From UBA3537 sp965657165 (GTDB taxonomy: Bacteria; Bacteroidota; Bacteroidia; Flavobacteriales; Flavobacteriaceae): a stretch of DNA of 27,324 nt. The stretch lies in NCBI GenBank assembly GCA_965657165.1, contig CBFHNG010000025.1:1-27324 (forward strand), read 5' to 3'. The notes under the pieces are model-generated. The model did no database searches, was not told where the DNA came from, and saw only the letters and a program-made list of their open reading frames with translations. Of the stretch, positions 1 to 7,237 are shown in pieces. Each line of letters starts with the position of its first letter. Position 1 is the first letter of the stretch. The position numbers were made by a program, and so were the translations under genes.

Positions 1-581
1 TCCTCTGGATGCGCTGTGATATCAATGTCTTTATAATTAATTTCGCAAGCTGGTATTTCAATTTGAATATATCCACCTGCTTTGTAGCCCATATCTTCTG
101 GAATTTCAACAACAAATTCCTTGATAAAAGAGGCTACATTATAGTTTCTAACAACAGTTGCTTCCCATTTTTTTATTCCAAAAACTTCTTCTGGAATGGT
201 AATTTCCATGTCTTGTTTTACTTTTACCTGACAAGACAATCGGGCGCCGCTTTGCAATTCTTTTCTAGAAAAATGAGGAGTTTCTGTTGGTAGGGCTTCT
301 CCACCTCCAGAGAGAACATGACATTCGCATTGAATACAGGTGCCTCCACCCCCACATGCAGATGGTAAGAATATTTTCTGATTCCCAAGTGTAGATAGAA
401 GTGTTCCTCCAGATGATACTTCAATTTCTCTTTCGCCATTGATCAAAATTTTGACAGGCCCTGAAGGGGATAATTTTTGTTTTACAAAAAGAAGTACACT
501 CACAAGTATTAGTGAAATTACTAAAAATGCTACGACAGTAGCTAAGACAGTTCCGGTTGTTCCAGCAGCTAAAATAATCAT
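1..581 (-). CDS. nqrF: Na+-translocating NADH:quinone reductase subunit F (partial, C-terminus off the left edge)
   Basis: NqrF is the entry subunit of Na+-NQR: it oxidises NADH through FAD and a [2Fe-2S] cluster on the cytoplasmic side. Only the first 193 codons are present, open without a stop to base 1. The start ATG (579-581) follows the nqrE stop with one base between. Residues 3-33 are a single hydrophobic membrane anchor. A plant-ferredoxin-type domain follows, with cluster cysteines C76, C82, C85 and C117 (C-x5-C-x2-C pattern, then RLSCQ). The beginning of the FAD-binding ferredoxin-reductase domain is seen from about residue 128; the FAD and NADH motifs lie outside the window. Last gene of the nqr operon visible here. 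Identification is secure from the anchor, cysteine pattern and operon order. Confidence 0.96.
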   Translation of the reverse strand, partial: MIILAAGTTGTVLATVVAFLVISLILVSVLLFVKQKLSPSGPVKILINGEREIEVSSGGTLLSTLGNQKIFLPSACGGGGTCIQCECHVLSGGGEALPTETPHFSRKELQSGARLSCQVKVKQDMEITIPEEVFGIKKWEATVVRNYNVASFIKEFVVEIPEDMGYKAGGYIQIEIPACEINYKDIDITAHPE

Positions 582-582
582 G

Positions 583-1317
583 TTAGTTTTCTGATTTAGT
601 AATGGTTACAATTTCTTTTTCTTCTTCAATTACAGGTTCTAAATTTTCAATTTTGATGGTTTGAGTAAGCTTAGGAGTTTCTTTTGGAGCTTCATCTCCA
701 CCTGTAAGCATCCCTCCAAAACTAAGAAAACCTATTCCCATTAAGCCTGTAACTATAAAGGTAATTCCGAGTCCTCTTAGAGGTCCAGGAACATTTGAAT
801 ATCTAATTTTTTCACGGATTGAAGCAATGGCTAAAATGGCTAAAAACCATCCTATTCCAGATGAAATTCCATAATTTACTGCCAATCCAAAAGTTTCTAT
901 TTCTCGAGATTGCATAAACAATGAACCTCCTAAAATGGCACAGTTTACAGCAATTAATGGTAAGAATATTCCAAGAGAATTGTATAACGATGGTGAGAAT
1001 TTTTCTACTATAATTTCAACCAATTGCACCATTGTTGCAATTGTTGCAATAAACATGATGAAAGAAAGAAAACCTAAATCGTAATCTGCAAACTCTTCAC
1101 CTAACCAAGACAATGCCCCTGGCTGTAGCAAATATTGATCTAACAACCAGTTTAAAGGTACTGTAATTGCTAATACAAAAATGACTGCAGCACCCAAGCC
1201 AACTGCAGTGGATACTTTTTTTGATACAGCTAAATATGAGCACATGCCCAAAAAAACTGCAAACACCATATTATCAATAAAAATGGATTTAAAAAATAAT
1301 TCGATGTGTTCTATCAT
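583..1317 (-). CDS. nqrE: Na+-translocating NADH:quinone reductase subunit E
   Basis: Integral-membrane NQR subunit of the NqrDE/RnfAE family, with about six transmembrane helices. In known Na+-NQR structures NqrD and NqrE are symmetry-related and hold an iron centre through two half-helix cysteines each; the matching residues here are C26 (in LGMCSYL) and C126 (in AVNCAIL). The protein has 244 residues, against roughly 200 in Vibrio, because a hydrophilic tail of about 40 residues rich in Glu, Lys, Pro and Thr follows the last helix (after FGGMLTGG, about residue 205). Such tails occur, as far as I recall, in other Bacteroidota NqrE proteins. It starts 27 bases after the nqrD stop and is followed after one base by nqrF. 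Confidence 0.96.
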   Translation of the reverse strand: MIEHIELFFKSIFIDNMVFAVFLGMCSYLAVSKKVSTAVGLGAAVIFVLAITVPLNWLLDQYLLQPGALSWLGEEFADYDLGFLSFIMFIATIATMVQLVEIIVEKFSPSLYNSLGIFLPLIAVNCAILGGSLFMQSREIETFGLAVNYGISSGIGWFLAILAIASIREKIRYSNVPGPLRGLGITFIVTGLMGIGFLSFGGMLTGGDEAPKETPKLTQTIKIENLEPVIEEEKEIVTITKSEN

Positions 1318-1344
1318 TGTTTTTTATTTTATTTTTTAATAGAT

Positions 1345-1989
1345 TTAATCTTCAATTAAGGCTTTATTTCTACTGCGTTGTACCCAAATGATGAGTCCAA
1401 CAATTATAAGTGCCATTGGAGGCATAAGCATAAATCCATTGTTTTCATAGCCAATAGAATATAGACCAGTTTTTTCGATTGGATCTCCAAGAACAGGAAT
1501 CCCAAATAACGTTCCAGAGCCTAATAGTTCTCTAAAAAATCCAACGACCAATAGAATTACAGCATAACCCAAAGCATTACCAACACCATCTAAAAATGCT
1601 TTCCATGGACCATTTCCAAGTGCGAATGCTTCAAAGCGTCCCATAATAATACAGTTGGTAATAATTAACCCTACAAAAACAGATAATGTTTTACTTAATT
1701 CGTAGGCAAATGCTTTTAGGACTTGGTCTACGATAATTACTAGTGAAGCAACAACAATAAGTTGAACTATAATTCTAATTTTTGAAGGAATAATATTTCG
1801 TATCAATGAAATTACCACATTTCCAATACCTAGTACAAACAGTACCGCAATTCCCATTACTAAAGATGCTTTTAACTCGGCTGTAATTGCGAGCGCAGAA
1901 CAAATTCCTAAAACTTGTATTGTGATTGGGTTGTTATCTGCTAAGGGATCCGTTATTAACTTAACGTCTTTTTTTGATAGTAGTCCCAT
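1345..1989 (-). CDS. nqrD: Na+-translocating NADH:quinone reductase subunit D
   Basis: Integral-membrane NQR subunit of the NqrDE/RnfAE family and structural partner of NqrE. The 214-residue length is normal for the family. It begins with the typical cytoplasmic stretch ending in DPLADNNPITIQVLGICSAL, and the two cysteines expected to bind the intramembrane iron centre are present, C30 and C113 (in TNCIIMGRFEAF). Six hydrophobic segments can be traced. The ATG lies one base past the nqrC stop, indicating tight co-transcription and probably coupled translation. Assignment is secure by sequence and by place in the operon. Confidence 0.96.
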   Translation of the reverse strand: MGLLSKKDVKLITDPLADNNPITIQVLGICSALAITAELKASLVMGIAVLFVLGIGNVVISLIRNIIPSKIRIIVQLIVVASLVIIVDQVLKAFAYELSKTLSVFVGLIITNCIIMGRFEAFALGNGPWKAFLDGVGNALGYAVILLVVGFFRELLGSGTLFGIPVLGDPIEKTGLYSIGYENNGFMLMPPMALIIVGLIIWVQRSRNKALIED

Positions 1990-1990
1990 A

Positions 1991-2749
1991 TTAGTTGGTT
2001 TGAGTTTTTAAGTTCTTGAAAAATGGTAAATACAATTTTAAATCTGATTTTATCATCGCTGAAACACCATCGCCTGTGATGGTTGCTCCTGCAAGTGCAT
2101 CAACTTCATAATCGTCTTTGATTAAATTTTTAGGGTCATTGTTGCCTTTGGCTACAGTTATACCTTTAAATTCTCCAGATTCAGTAAGCAATTTTTCACC
2201 ATAAAAATCGTCCATAAAATAACGTTGCTTGATATTGGCACCAAGTCCTGGGGTTTCTCCTTTGTGATCAAAATATGCCCCTTGAACTACCATATCCTTG
2301 TCCATTGCGATATACCCCCAAATGGCATCCCACAGTCCTTTTCCACGAATAGGTGCTATATAAAATGTTTGTCCATCTTTCTCCCCAACAAAAAGTGGTA
2401 AATCTCTTGTTTGACCATTTTTTGCTTTGGCTTGTTCTTTTTTTACATCAATGAGGTATGCTTCGTTGTTTTCAACAGCATTTCCATTTGTATCCAAAAC
2501 CAACTGTTTTGAAATATATTTAGAAAATTCTGCTGCAACTTTGTCTGTGCCTACAAAAACAATATCGTTGTCACCGTTATCATTGACCCCCATGGCATAC
2601 AATATATTTTGTTGTTTTTCCATACGCTCATTTTCTTTGATATTGGGCTTCATAGAAGATGCCGTAAAAGCTAAAAGCGATCCAACGATAACGACCATTC
2701 CTATGGCGAAGAGTATGGTATATTTATTTGATTCTGTATTGGTACTCAT
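1991..2749 (-). CDS. nqrC: Na+-translocating NADH:quinone reductase subunit C (covalent FMN subunit)
   Basis: NqrC carries FMN bound covalently by a phosphoester bond to a threonine and passes electrons on to NqrB; its soluble FMN-binding domain faces the periplasm. There is one N-terminal membrane helix (about residues 11-30, ILFAIGMVVIVGSLLAF) and then the soluble domain. The ApbE flavin-transferase target pattern Dxx(s/t)gAT appears as D217-A-L-A-G-A-T223, so T223 is the expected FMN-threonine; the usual Ser/Thr three residues before it is Ala. A conserved GLGANI-type segment (ETPGLGANIKQRYF) also supports the call. 252 residues, normal length. It starts four bases after the nqrB stop. Confidence 0.96.
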   Translation of the reverse strand: MSTNTESNKYTILFAIGMVVIVGSLLAFTASSMKPNIKENERMEKQQNILYAMGVNDNGDNDIVFVGTDKVAAEFSKYISKQLVLDTNGNAVENNEAYLIDVKKEQAKAKNGQTRDLPLFVGEKDGQTFYIAPIRGKGLWDAIWGYIAMDKDMVVQGAYFDHKGETPGLGANIKQRYFMDDFYGEKLLTESGEFKGITVAKGNNDPKNLIKDDYEVDALAGATITGDGVSAMIKSDLKLYLPFFKNLKTQTN

Positions 2750-2753
2750 AATA

Positions 2754-3959
2754 TTATGCCGTTTTTACTTTTAAACGTTTCATTCTTTTCTTTACATTAC
2801 CTTGAACAACATAGTGATCAATTGTTGGTGCAAAAACATTCATTAACAAAATTGCTAAGAAGACACCCTCTGGATATGCGGGATTGAATACTCGAATCAT
2901 TATCGAAATAAACCCGATTAGGAATCCATAAATCCACTTCCCTTTGTTGGTTTGTGCAGCTGTTACAGGGTCTGTTGCCATATATACTGCTCCAAATAAT
3001 ATACTTCCTATGATAAGGTGTTGCCAAAATGGAACACTCATCAATCCATAAAACTTATTTGAAGACGTTATGATGCCTGCATCCACAACTCCATTAAAGA
3101 TAAGCCCCATTGCAAGTGCTCCTAAAATGGTACTTAGCATAATTCGCCAACTTCCAACTTTTGTGAAAATGAGGAATAGGGCTCCAAAAATGATGAGCAC
3201 TTTTGAAGTCTCTCCTATAGATCCTGGAATTAGTCCATAAAACATATCGGCAAGACTGTATACAACATCTTGACTTTGAGCATAACTTCCTAAGATAGTT
3301 TCCCCAGAAATTGCATCTGCAGTTCCGGCACGTTCTACTGCACCATGTACCCAAACTTTATCACCACTCATCCATGTTGGATAAGCAAAAAATAGAAAGG
3401 CTCGAACAGTGAGAGCAGGATTTAAGATATTCATTCCTGTTCCTCCAAAAACTTCTTTACCAATTACAACTCCAAAGGCAACAGCTACTGCTAACATCCA
3501 CAAAGGTAAATCTACTGGTACAATGAGCGGTACAAGCATCCCTGTTACCAAATACCCTTCTTCAACTTCATGGCCTTTAATTACAGCAAATATAAATTCA
3601 ATAAGTAAACCCACACCATATGAAACTACAACAAGCGGTAAGACTTTCCATATTCCAATAACCAAGTTGTCCCAAGTCCAAAATGTTGATCCCAAAAATC
3701 CTTCGGCGGCTTCTATTGTTCCTAGTGCAAGATGGTGTTGGTAACCTGCATTAAACATTCCAAAAATTAAACAAGGCACCATTGCCATTATCACTGTGTT
3801 CATGGTACGCTTCAAATCATCGGCAGCTTTGATGTGTGTACCGTTGTGAGTGGTTTCATTTGGCAGATATAAAAAGGTGTGAATGGCATTAAAAGCAGGT
3901 GCCATTTTTGTGCCTTTATATTTTTCTTTAAGATTGTGTAAGTTTGATTTTAAACCCAT
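2754..3959 (-). CDS. nqrB: Na+-translocating NADH:quinone reductase subunit B
   Basis: The largest membrane subunit of Na+-NQR (NqrB/RnfD family). In the family it holds a covalent FMN and riboflavin, lies on the Na+ path and contributes to the quinone site. The protein has 401 residues with about ten membrane segments after a cytoplasmic N-terminus. Family landmarks include GMLVPLIVPVDLPLWM (about 140-155), FGGTGMNILNPAL (about 171-183) and MATDPVTA near the end. The likely flavinylation site is D215-A-I-S-G-E-T221, matching Dxx(s/t)gAT except for Glu in place of Ala. It sits 38 bases after the nqrA stop and four bases before nqrC. Confidence 0.96.
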   Translation of the reverse strand: MGLKSNLHNLKEKYKGTKMAPAFNAIHTFLYLPNETTHNGTHIKAADDLKRTMNTVIMAMVPCLIFGMFNAGYQHHLALGTIEAAEGFLGSTFWTWDNLVIGIWKVLPLVVVSYGVGLLIEFIFAVIKGHEVEEGYLVTGMLVPLIVPVDLPLWMLAVAVAFGVVIGKEVFGGTGMNILNPALTVRAFLFFAYPTWMSGDKVWVHGAVERAGTADAISGETILGSYAQSQDVVYSLADMFYGLIPGSIGETSKVLIIFGALFLIFTKVGSWRIMLSTILGALAMGLIFNGVVDAGIITSSNKFYGLMSVPFWQHLIIGSILFGAVYMATDPVTAAQTNKGKWIYGFLIGFISIMIRVFNPAYPEGVFLAILLMNVFAPTIDHYVVQGNVKKRMKRLKVKTA

Positions 3960-3997
3960 GTGCTATCTATTTTTCACTTTAGTTTGAAAATGAATAA

Positions 3998-5353
3998 TTA
4001 TCCAATTTCTTTAATCATTAAATCTAATCCTTCTCTTATTATTTTTTGATGTGGTTGTTTTGAAACACAAACGAATTCTGTTAATGCGAAATCTTCTGGT
4101 GCAACCTCGTACATTCCTAATGCTTCCATTTCATCAAGGTCTTTGTACATACATGCCTTAAGAATTTGCATTGGATAAATATCTAAAGGAAATACTTCTT
4201 CATAAGATCCTGTGATTACAAAAGCTCTGTGTTCTCCATTAGTATTTGTATTCAAGTCGAATTTTTTATTTGGTGTTAACCACGAAAAAGTTAATGCTCT
4301 AGACGTAGAGACTTTATCAAAAACCGGCTTGTTCCAACCAAAGAATTCGTAATCGTCACCTTCTGGGATTACCGAAATTACATCGCTGTAATAGTCCAAA
4401 TGGCCGTCAGGTTTTACTTCTTTTCCAGTTAAAACATTTCCAGAAATAATACGAGCATGAGCATCTTTTTGTAGGCCTCGATCATAAATCATTGTTGCTA
4501 CTTCACTTCCAATTCTTGTTGTCAAATAGCGTGGTTGCTCAATTTGAGAACCAACCAAAGCAATAGTTCGCTCTGCATTGAACCTTCCAGTTAAAAGCAA
4601 CTCCCCAATAATTACTAAATCTTGAGGTGTAACGGTCCACACTACTTCACCCTTATTTATAGGGTCAATTTTATTGATTAAAGTACCTACATTTCCAGAG
4701 GGGTGGGGACCAGAAACTCTATACGTCGAAATATCTTCTAAATTTGTAAATGGCGAATGCACATCCTTAGAAACCCCAACATGTATTGCTCCATCCGTTA
4801 GTTTAGATAGTGCAGACACTGCGGCTTGCAATTCAGATTCTTTTCCTTTGAGTGTAAAATTATAGTCTGCTGCTAGAGGCGCTGTAGCATGTGCCGAAAC
4901 AAAAATTGATTTTGGTGCACAACTTGGATCTGCAATTACATCATATGGACGTTGCTTTATAAATGGCCAACATCCAGAAGCAAGCAAAAGGGCTTTGATA
5001 TCCTCTGCATTTGCTTTGCTAAGGTTCAGTTTTTTGTGTTCAACAAATGTTAAATCTTTGTCAGCTTTAATTTTTATTTCCAAAATGCGGCGTTTTTCGC
5101 CTCTGGAGATTTCAATAATTTCACCAGAAACTGGAGAAACAAATTTGATCTCTTCATTGGATTTATCAAAAAATAAAGGCTCACCTGCTTCTACTTTTTG
5201 ATTTACTTTTACTAATAATTTTGGTATTACACCGTGGAAGTCTTCAGGTCGAATCGTATAAAAGTTACTTTTTATGGCGTTGGTTTTGGTCAGCGCAGCT
5301 TCTCCTACTAATTTGATATCCAGACCTTTTTTTATTCGAATGTCGTTTGACAT
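3998..5353 (-). CDS. nqrA: Na+-translocating NADH:quinone reductase subunit A
   Basis: Peripheral cytoplasmic NQR subunit and first gene of the operon. It has 451 residues, close to Vibrio NqrA (about 446), and no membrane segment. The N-terminal domain resembles the RnfC barrel-sandwich/SLBB type; VKVNQKVEAGEPLFFDKS at about 48-65 is the lipoyl-like hammerhead turn. The family signature GPHPSGNVGTLINKIDPIN lies near residues 216-234. NqrA is implicated in quinone binding in the complex. The ATG at 5351-5353 is the first in frame and lies about 30 bases downstream of a good Bacteroidota promoter. The divergent gene on its 5' side is the T9SS Plug gene, 152 bases away. Confidence 0.96.
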   Translation of the reverse strand: MSNDIRIKKGLDIKLVGEAALTKTNAIKSNFYTIRPEDFHGVIPKLLVKVNQKVEAGEPLFFDKSNEEIKFVSPVSGEIIEISRGEKRRILEIKIKADKDLTFVEHKKLNLSKANAEDIKALLLASGCWPFIKQRPYDVIADPSCAPKSIFVSAHATAPLAADYNFTLKGKESELQAAVSALSKLTDGAIHVGVSKDVHSPFTNLEDISTYRVSGPHPSGNVGTLINKIDPINKGEVVWTVTPQDLVIIGELLLTGRFNAERTIALVGSQIEQPRYLTTRIGSEVATMIYDRGLQKDAHARIISGNVLTGKEVKPDGHLDYYSDVISVIPEGDDYEFFGWNKPVFDKVSTSRALTFSWLTPNKKFDLNTNTNGEHRAFVITGSYEEVFPLDIYPMQILKACMYKDLDEMEALGMYEVAPEDFALTEFVCVSKQPHQKIIREGLDLMIKEIG

Positions 5354-5389
5354 ATATTTTGTTATTGAAATTTGTATCTAAAAATCGAG

Positions 5390-5422
5390 CAAATTTACAA
5401 ATTAAAAGTGCATTCATCACAA
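5390..5422 (-). promoter_or_regulatory. Candidate promoter of the nqr operon
   Basis: Read on the minus strand there is TTG (5422-5420), a 22-base spacer and TAAATTTG (5397-5390). This fits the Bacteroidota primary-sigma consensus TTTG-N17-23-TAnnTTTG, with a perfect -7 element. Predicted transcription would begin near 5383 and leave a leader of about 30 bases before the nqrA ATG. The element pair and its spacing are read directly; activity is inferred. Confidence 0.55.
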
Positions 5423-5480
5423 CATTTAAATGGATTTTTTTTGTTAAATTTTAGATTTTAACAAAGCAGCAATTTTTACT

Positions 5481-5488
5481 TATATTTA
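5481..5488 (+). promoter_or_regulatory. Weak candidate -7 element for the T9SS Plug gene
   Basis: TATATTTA matches TAnnTTTG at all fixed positions but the last, 17 bases before the ATG. No convincing -33 TTG is found at the right distance. It is reported because it is the best match in the divergent spacer on this strand. Confidence 0.25.
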
Positions 5489-5505
5489 CGCACTAAAATT
5501 TATGT

Positions 5506-6759
5506 ATGCTCAAATCCTTTCGTATAATTTTTTTCTACATTACTCTACTCTTTGCATGCTGTATTTTAACAGGCCAAGTTGAAGAAGTTGACCCCCCTAG
5601 TGACATCAAAACAATTACATTTGGAAGTCAAAAAGACATTTCCATCCTTCCCATCATAAATTTGAATGAACGTATTTATTTAGAATTTGATGTGCTCAAC
5701 AATCTTGAAGAAGATTTTTATTATATCATAGAGCATTTTGATTACGACTGGACACCATCTCGTTTGATGAAATCAGAATATCTTGACGGTATGGACAACC
5801 TCAGAATTTTTAATTATGAAAATTCGTTTAACACCTATCAAATTTATTCTCATTATAGACTACAAATTCCAAACCCACAAACACGACTAAAAGTTTCTGG
5901 AAATTACCTTATTAAAATTTTTGATGAAAACGATGATTTAGTTTTTAGTAGAAAATTCATGATTATGGAGCAACAAGTTGGTGTTGGCGTTCAAATAAAA
6001 AGATCTAGAAATGTAGCATTGATAAATGAGGCACAGACTGTAGACTTTAGCATAAAATCAAACAATTTGAATTTAAACAACCCGAACGAAACTGTAAAAA
6101 CCGTTGTAGTACAAAACAACAACCTAAAAACTGCGATATATGGCTTAAAACCTCAGTATACTTTAGGTAATGAATTGGTATATAGGTACAATGACAACTC
6201 CTTATTTTGGGGTGGAAATGAATATTTGTTTTTTGAAAACAAAGATGTCCGTATGGCAAACTTAGGTATTCAATACATTGATTTACAAGACCTTTATCAT
6301 AGTTACCTTTATACGGATATTGATAGAAGTTCAAGAAAATACACCTACAATCCCGATATTAATGGTGGATTTAAAATCACTGTTTTAGATCGTCAAGACC
6401 CTAGCATTGAAGCCGATTACACTTATGTTCATTTTTCATTACTTGCTGAAGAATTTTTGGACCAATCCGTCTATGTTTATGGAGGATTCAACAACTTTAG
6501 TATCAGTGACGACAACAAAATGACATTTAATGTAGAAAAAGGGATTTACGAACTATCAATGCTTTTGAAACAAGGTTTTTATAACTACAAATATGTTGTT
6601 GTAGATGATGACAACACGCTGTTTGAAGGTGCTGTTAGTGGTAATTTTGATGAAACAGAAAACAATTATAAAGTCATTGTTTATTATAGAGATTTAGGTG
6701 CGCGTTACGATAAAATTATCGGATTAGGGGAAGCTAATTCTATTCAAATCACAAATTAA
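5506..6759 (+). CDS. Type IX secretion system Plug protein (formerly DUF5103)
   Basis: A 417-residue exported protein of the family once called DUF5103. The Flavobacterium johnsoniae member was identified as Plug, which closes the periplasmic side of the T9SS translocon SprA when PorV and cargo are absent. The N-terminal domain signature is clear: EHFDYDWTPSRLMKSEYLDG (about 76-95) and YENSFNTYQIYSHYRLQIPN (about 104-123). The C-terminal part (about 320-395) looks like an E-set/CBM48-like beta sandwich (VYGGFNNF, LLKQGFYNYKYVV). The N-terminus is a signal sequence; whether it is cleaved after LTGQ or lipidated at C18 (LFAC) is unclear. The start used is the ATG at 5506; the ATG four bases upstream is in another frame. 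apaG follows after 19 bases and may be co-transcribed. Confidence 0.88.
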   Translation: MLKSFRIIFFYITLLFACCILTGQVEEVDPPSDIKTITFGSQKDISILPIINLNERIYLEFDVLNNLEEDFYYIIEHFDYDWTPSRLMKSEYLDGMDNLRIFNYENSFNTYQIYSHYRLQIPNPQTRLKVSGNYLIKIFDENDDLVFSRKFMIMEQQVGVGVQIKRSRNVALINEAQTVDFSIKSNNLNLNNPNETVKTVVVQNNNLKTAIYGLKPQYTLGNELVYRYNDNSLFWGGNEYLFFENKDVRMANLGIQYIDLQDLYHSYLYTDIDRSSRKYTYNPDINGGFKITVLDRQDPSIEADYTYVHFSLLAEEFLDQSVYVYGGFNNFSISDDNKMTFNVEKGIYELSMLLKQGFYNYKYVVVDDDNTLFEGAVSGNFDETENNYKVIVYYRDLGARYDKIIGLGEANSIQITN

Positions 6760-6778
6760 TTTAAATGAACCTCAAAAT

Positions 6779-7165
6779 ATGGTACATCAAATCACAAATG
6801 GCATAAAAGTATCTGTAGAAACACATTTTGAAGGTACTTTTTACTATAAAGAAATTATTCAATTTGCTTTCAGTTATGTGGTAAAAATTAAAAATGAACG
6901 TCAAAATCCAGTACAACTTCTTTCAAGAACTTGGCATATTTGTGATGCTTTAAATTCAAAAGAAAAAGTGGAAGGGGACGGAGTTGTAGGTGATCAACCG
7001 ATTATTCAACCCAATGAGTCGTATATTTATAACTCGGGATGTACATTAAAATCTCCTTTTGGTTCAATGAAAGGCACCTACACTATGGTAGACCTTTCAG
7101 TAAATGAGACCTTTAAAGCAAATATTCCAACCTTCAAGCTTTGTACAGAATTTGCTCAAAATTAA
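6779..7165 (+). CDS. apaG: ApaG family protein
   Basis: A 128-residue, single-domain ApaG protein with the fibronectin-type III-like fold known for the family. Diagnostic segments are RTWHICDA (about 50-57), the stretch GVVGDQPIIQPNESYIYNSG (about 68-87) and GSMKGTY (about 95-101). The domain is complete, and the only notable loss is the typical N-terminal lead-in of a few residues. ApaG is traditionally linked to Co2+/Mg2+ tolerance and diadenosine tetraphosphate levels in enterobacteria, but its biochemical role is not settled and nothing in this context decides it. It is probably read with the Plug gene upstream; 72 bases separate it from pruA. Confidence 0.93.
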   Translation: MVHQITNGIKVSVETHFEGTFYYKEIIQFAFSYVVKIKNERQNPVQLLSRTWHICDALNSKEKVEGDGVVGDQPIIQPNESYIYNSGCTLKSPFGSMKGTYTMVDLSVNETFKANIPTFKLCTEFAQN

Positions 7166-7237
7166 TCTTATATCATACACAAAAATTCCATCATAAATCG
7201 TAATTTTACTGTCTAATATTATCTTAATACTACACCT

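Noticed and set aside
9..293. Plus-strand reading frame of 94 codons at the left edge
   Set aside because: It lies opposite nqrF, whose minus-strand frame is uninterrupted and shows the ferredoxin cysteines; the plus-strand product has no recognisable features.
224..439. Minus-strand 71-codon frame inside nqrF
   Set aside because: It is the same strand but a shifted frame; the true NqrF frame runs from 581 to the edge without a stop, so this is not a frameshifted nqrF.
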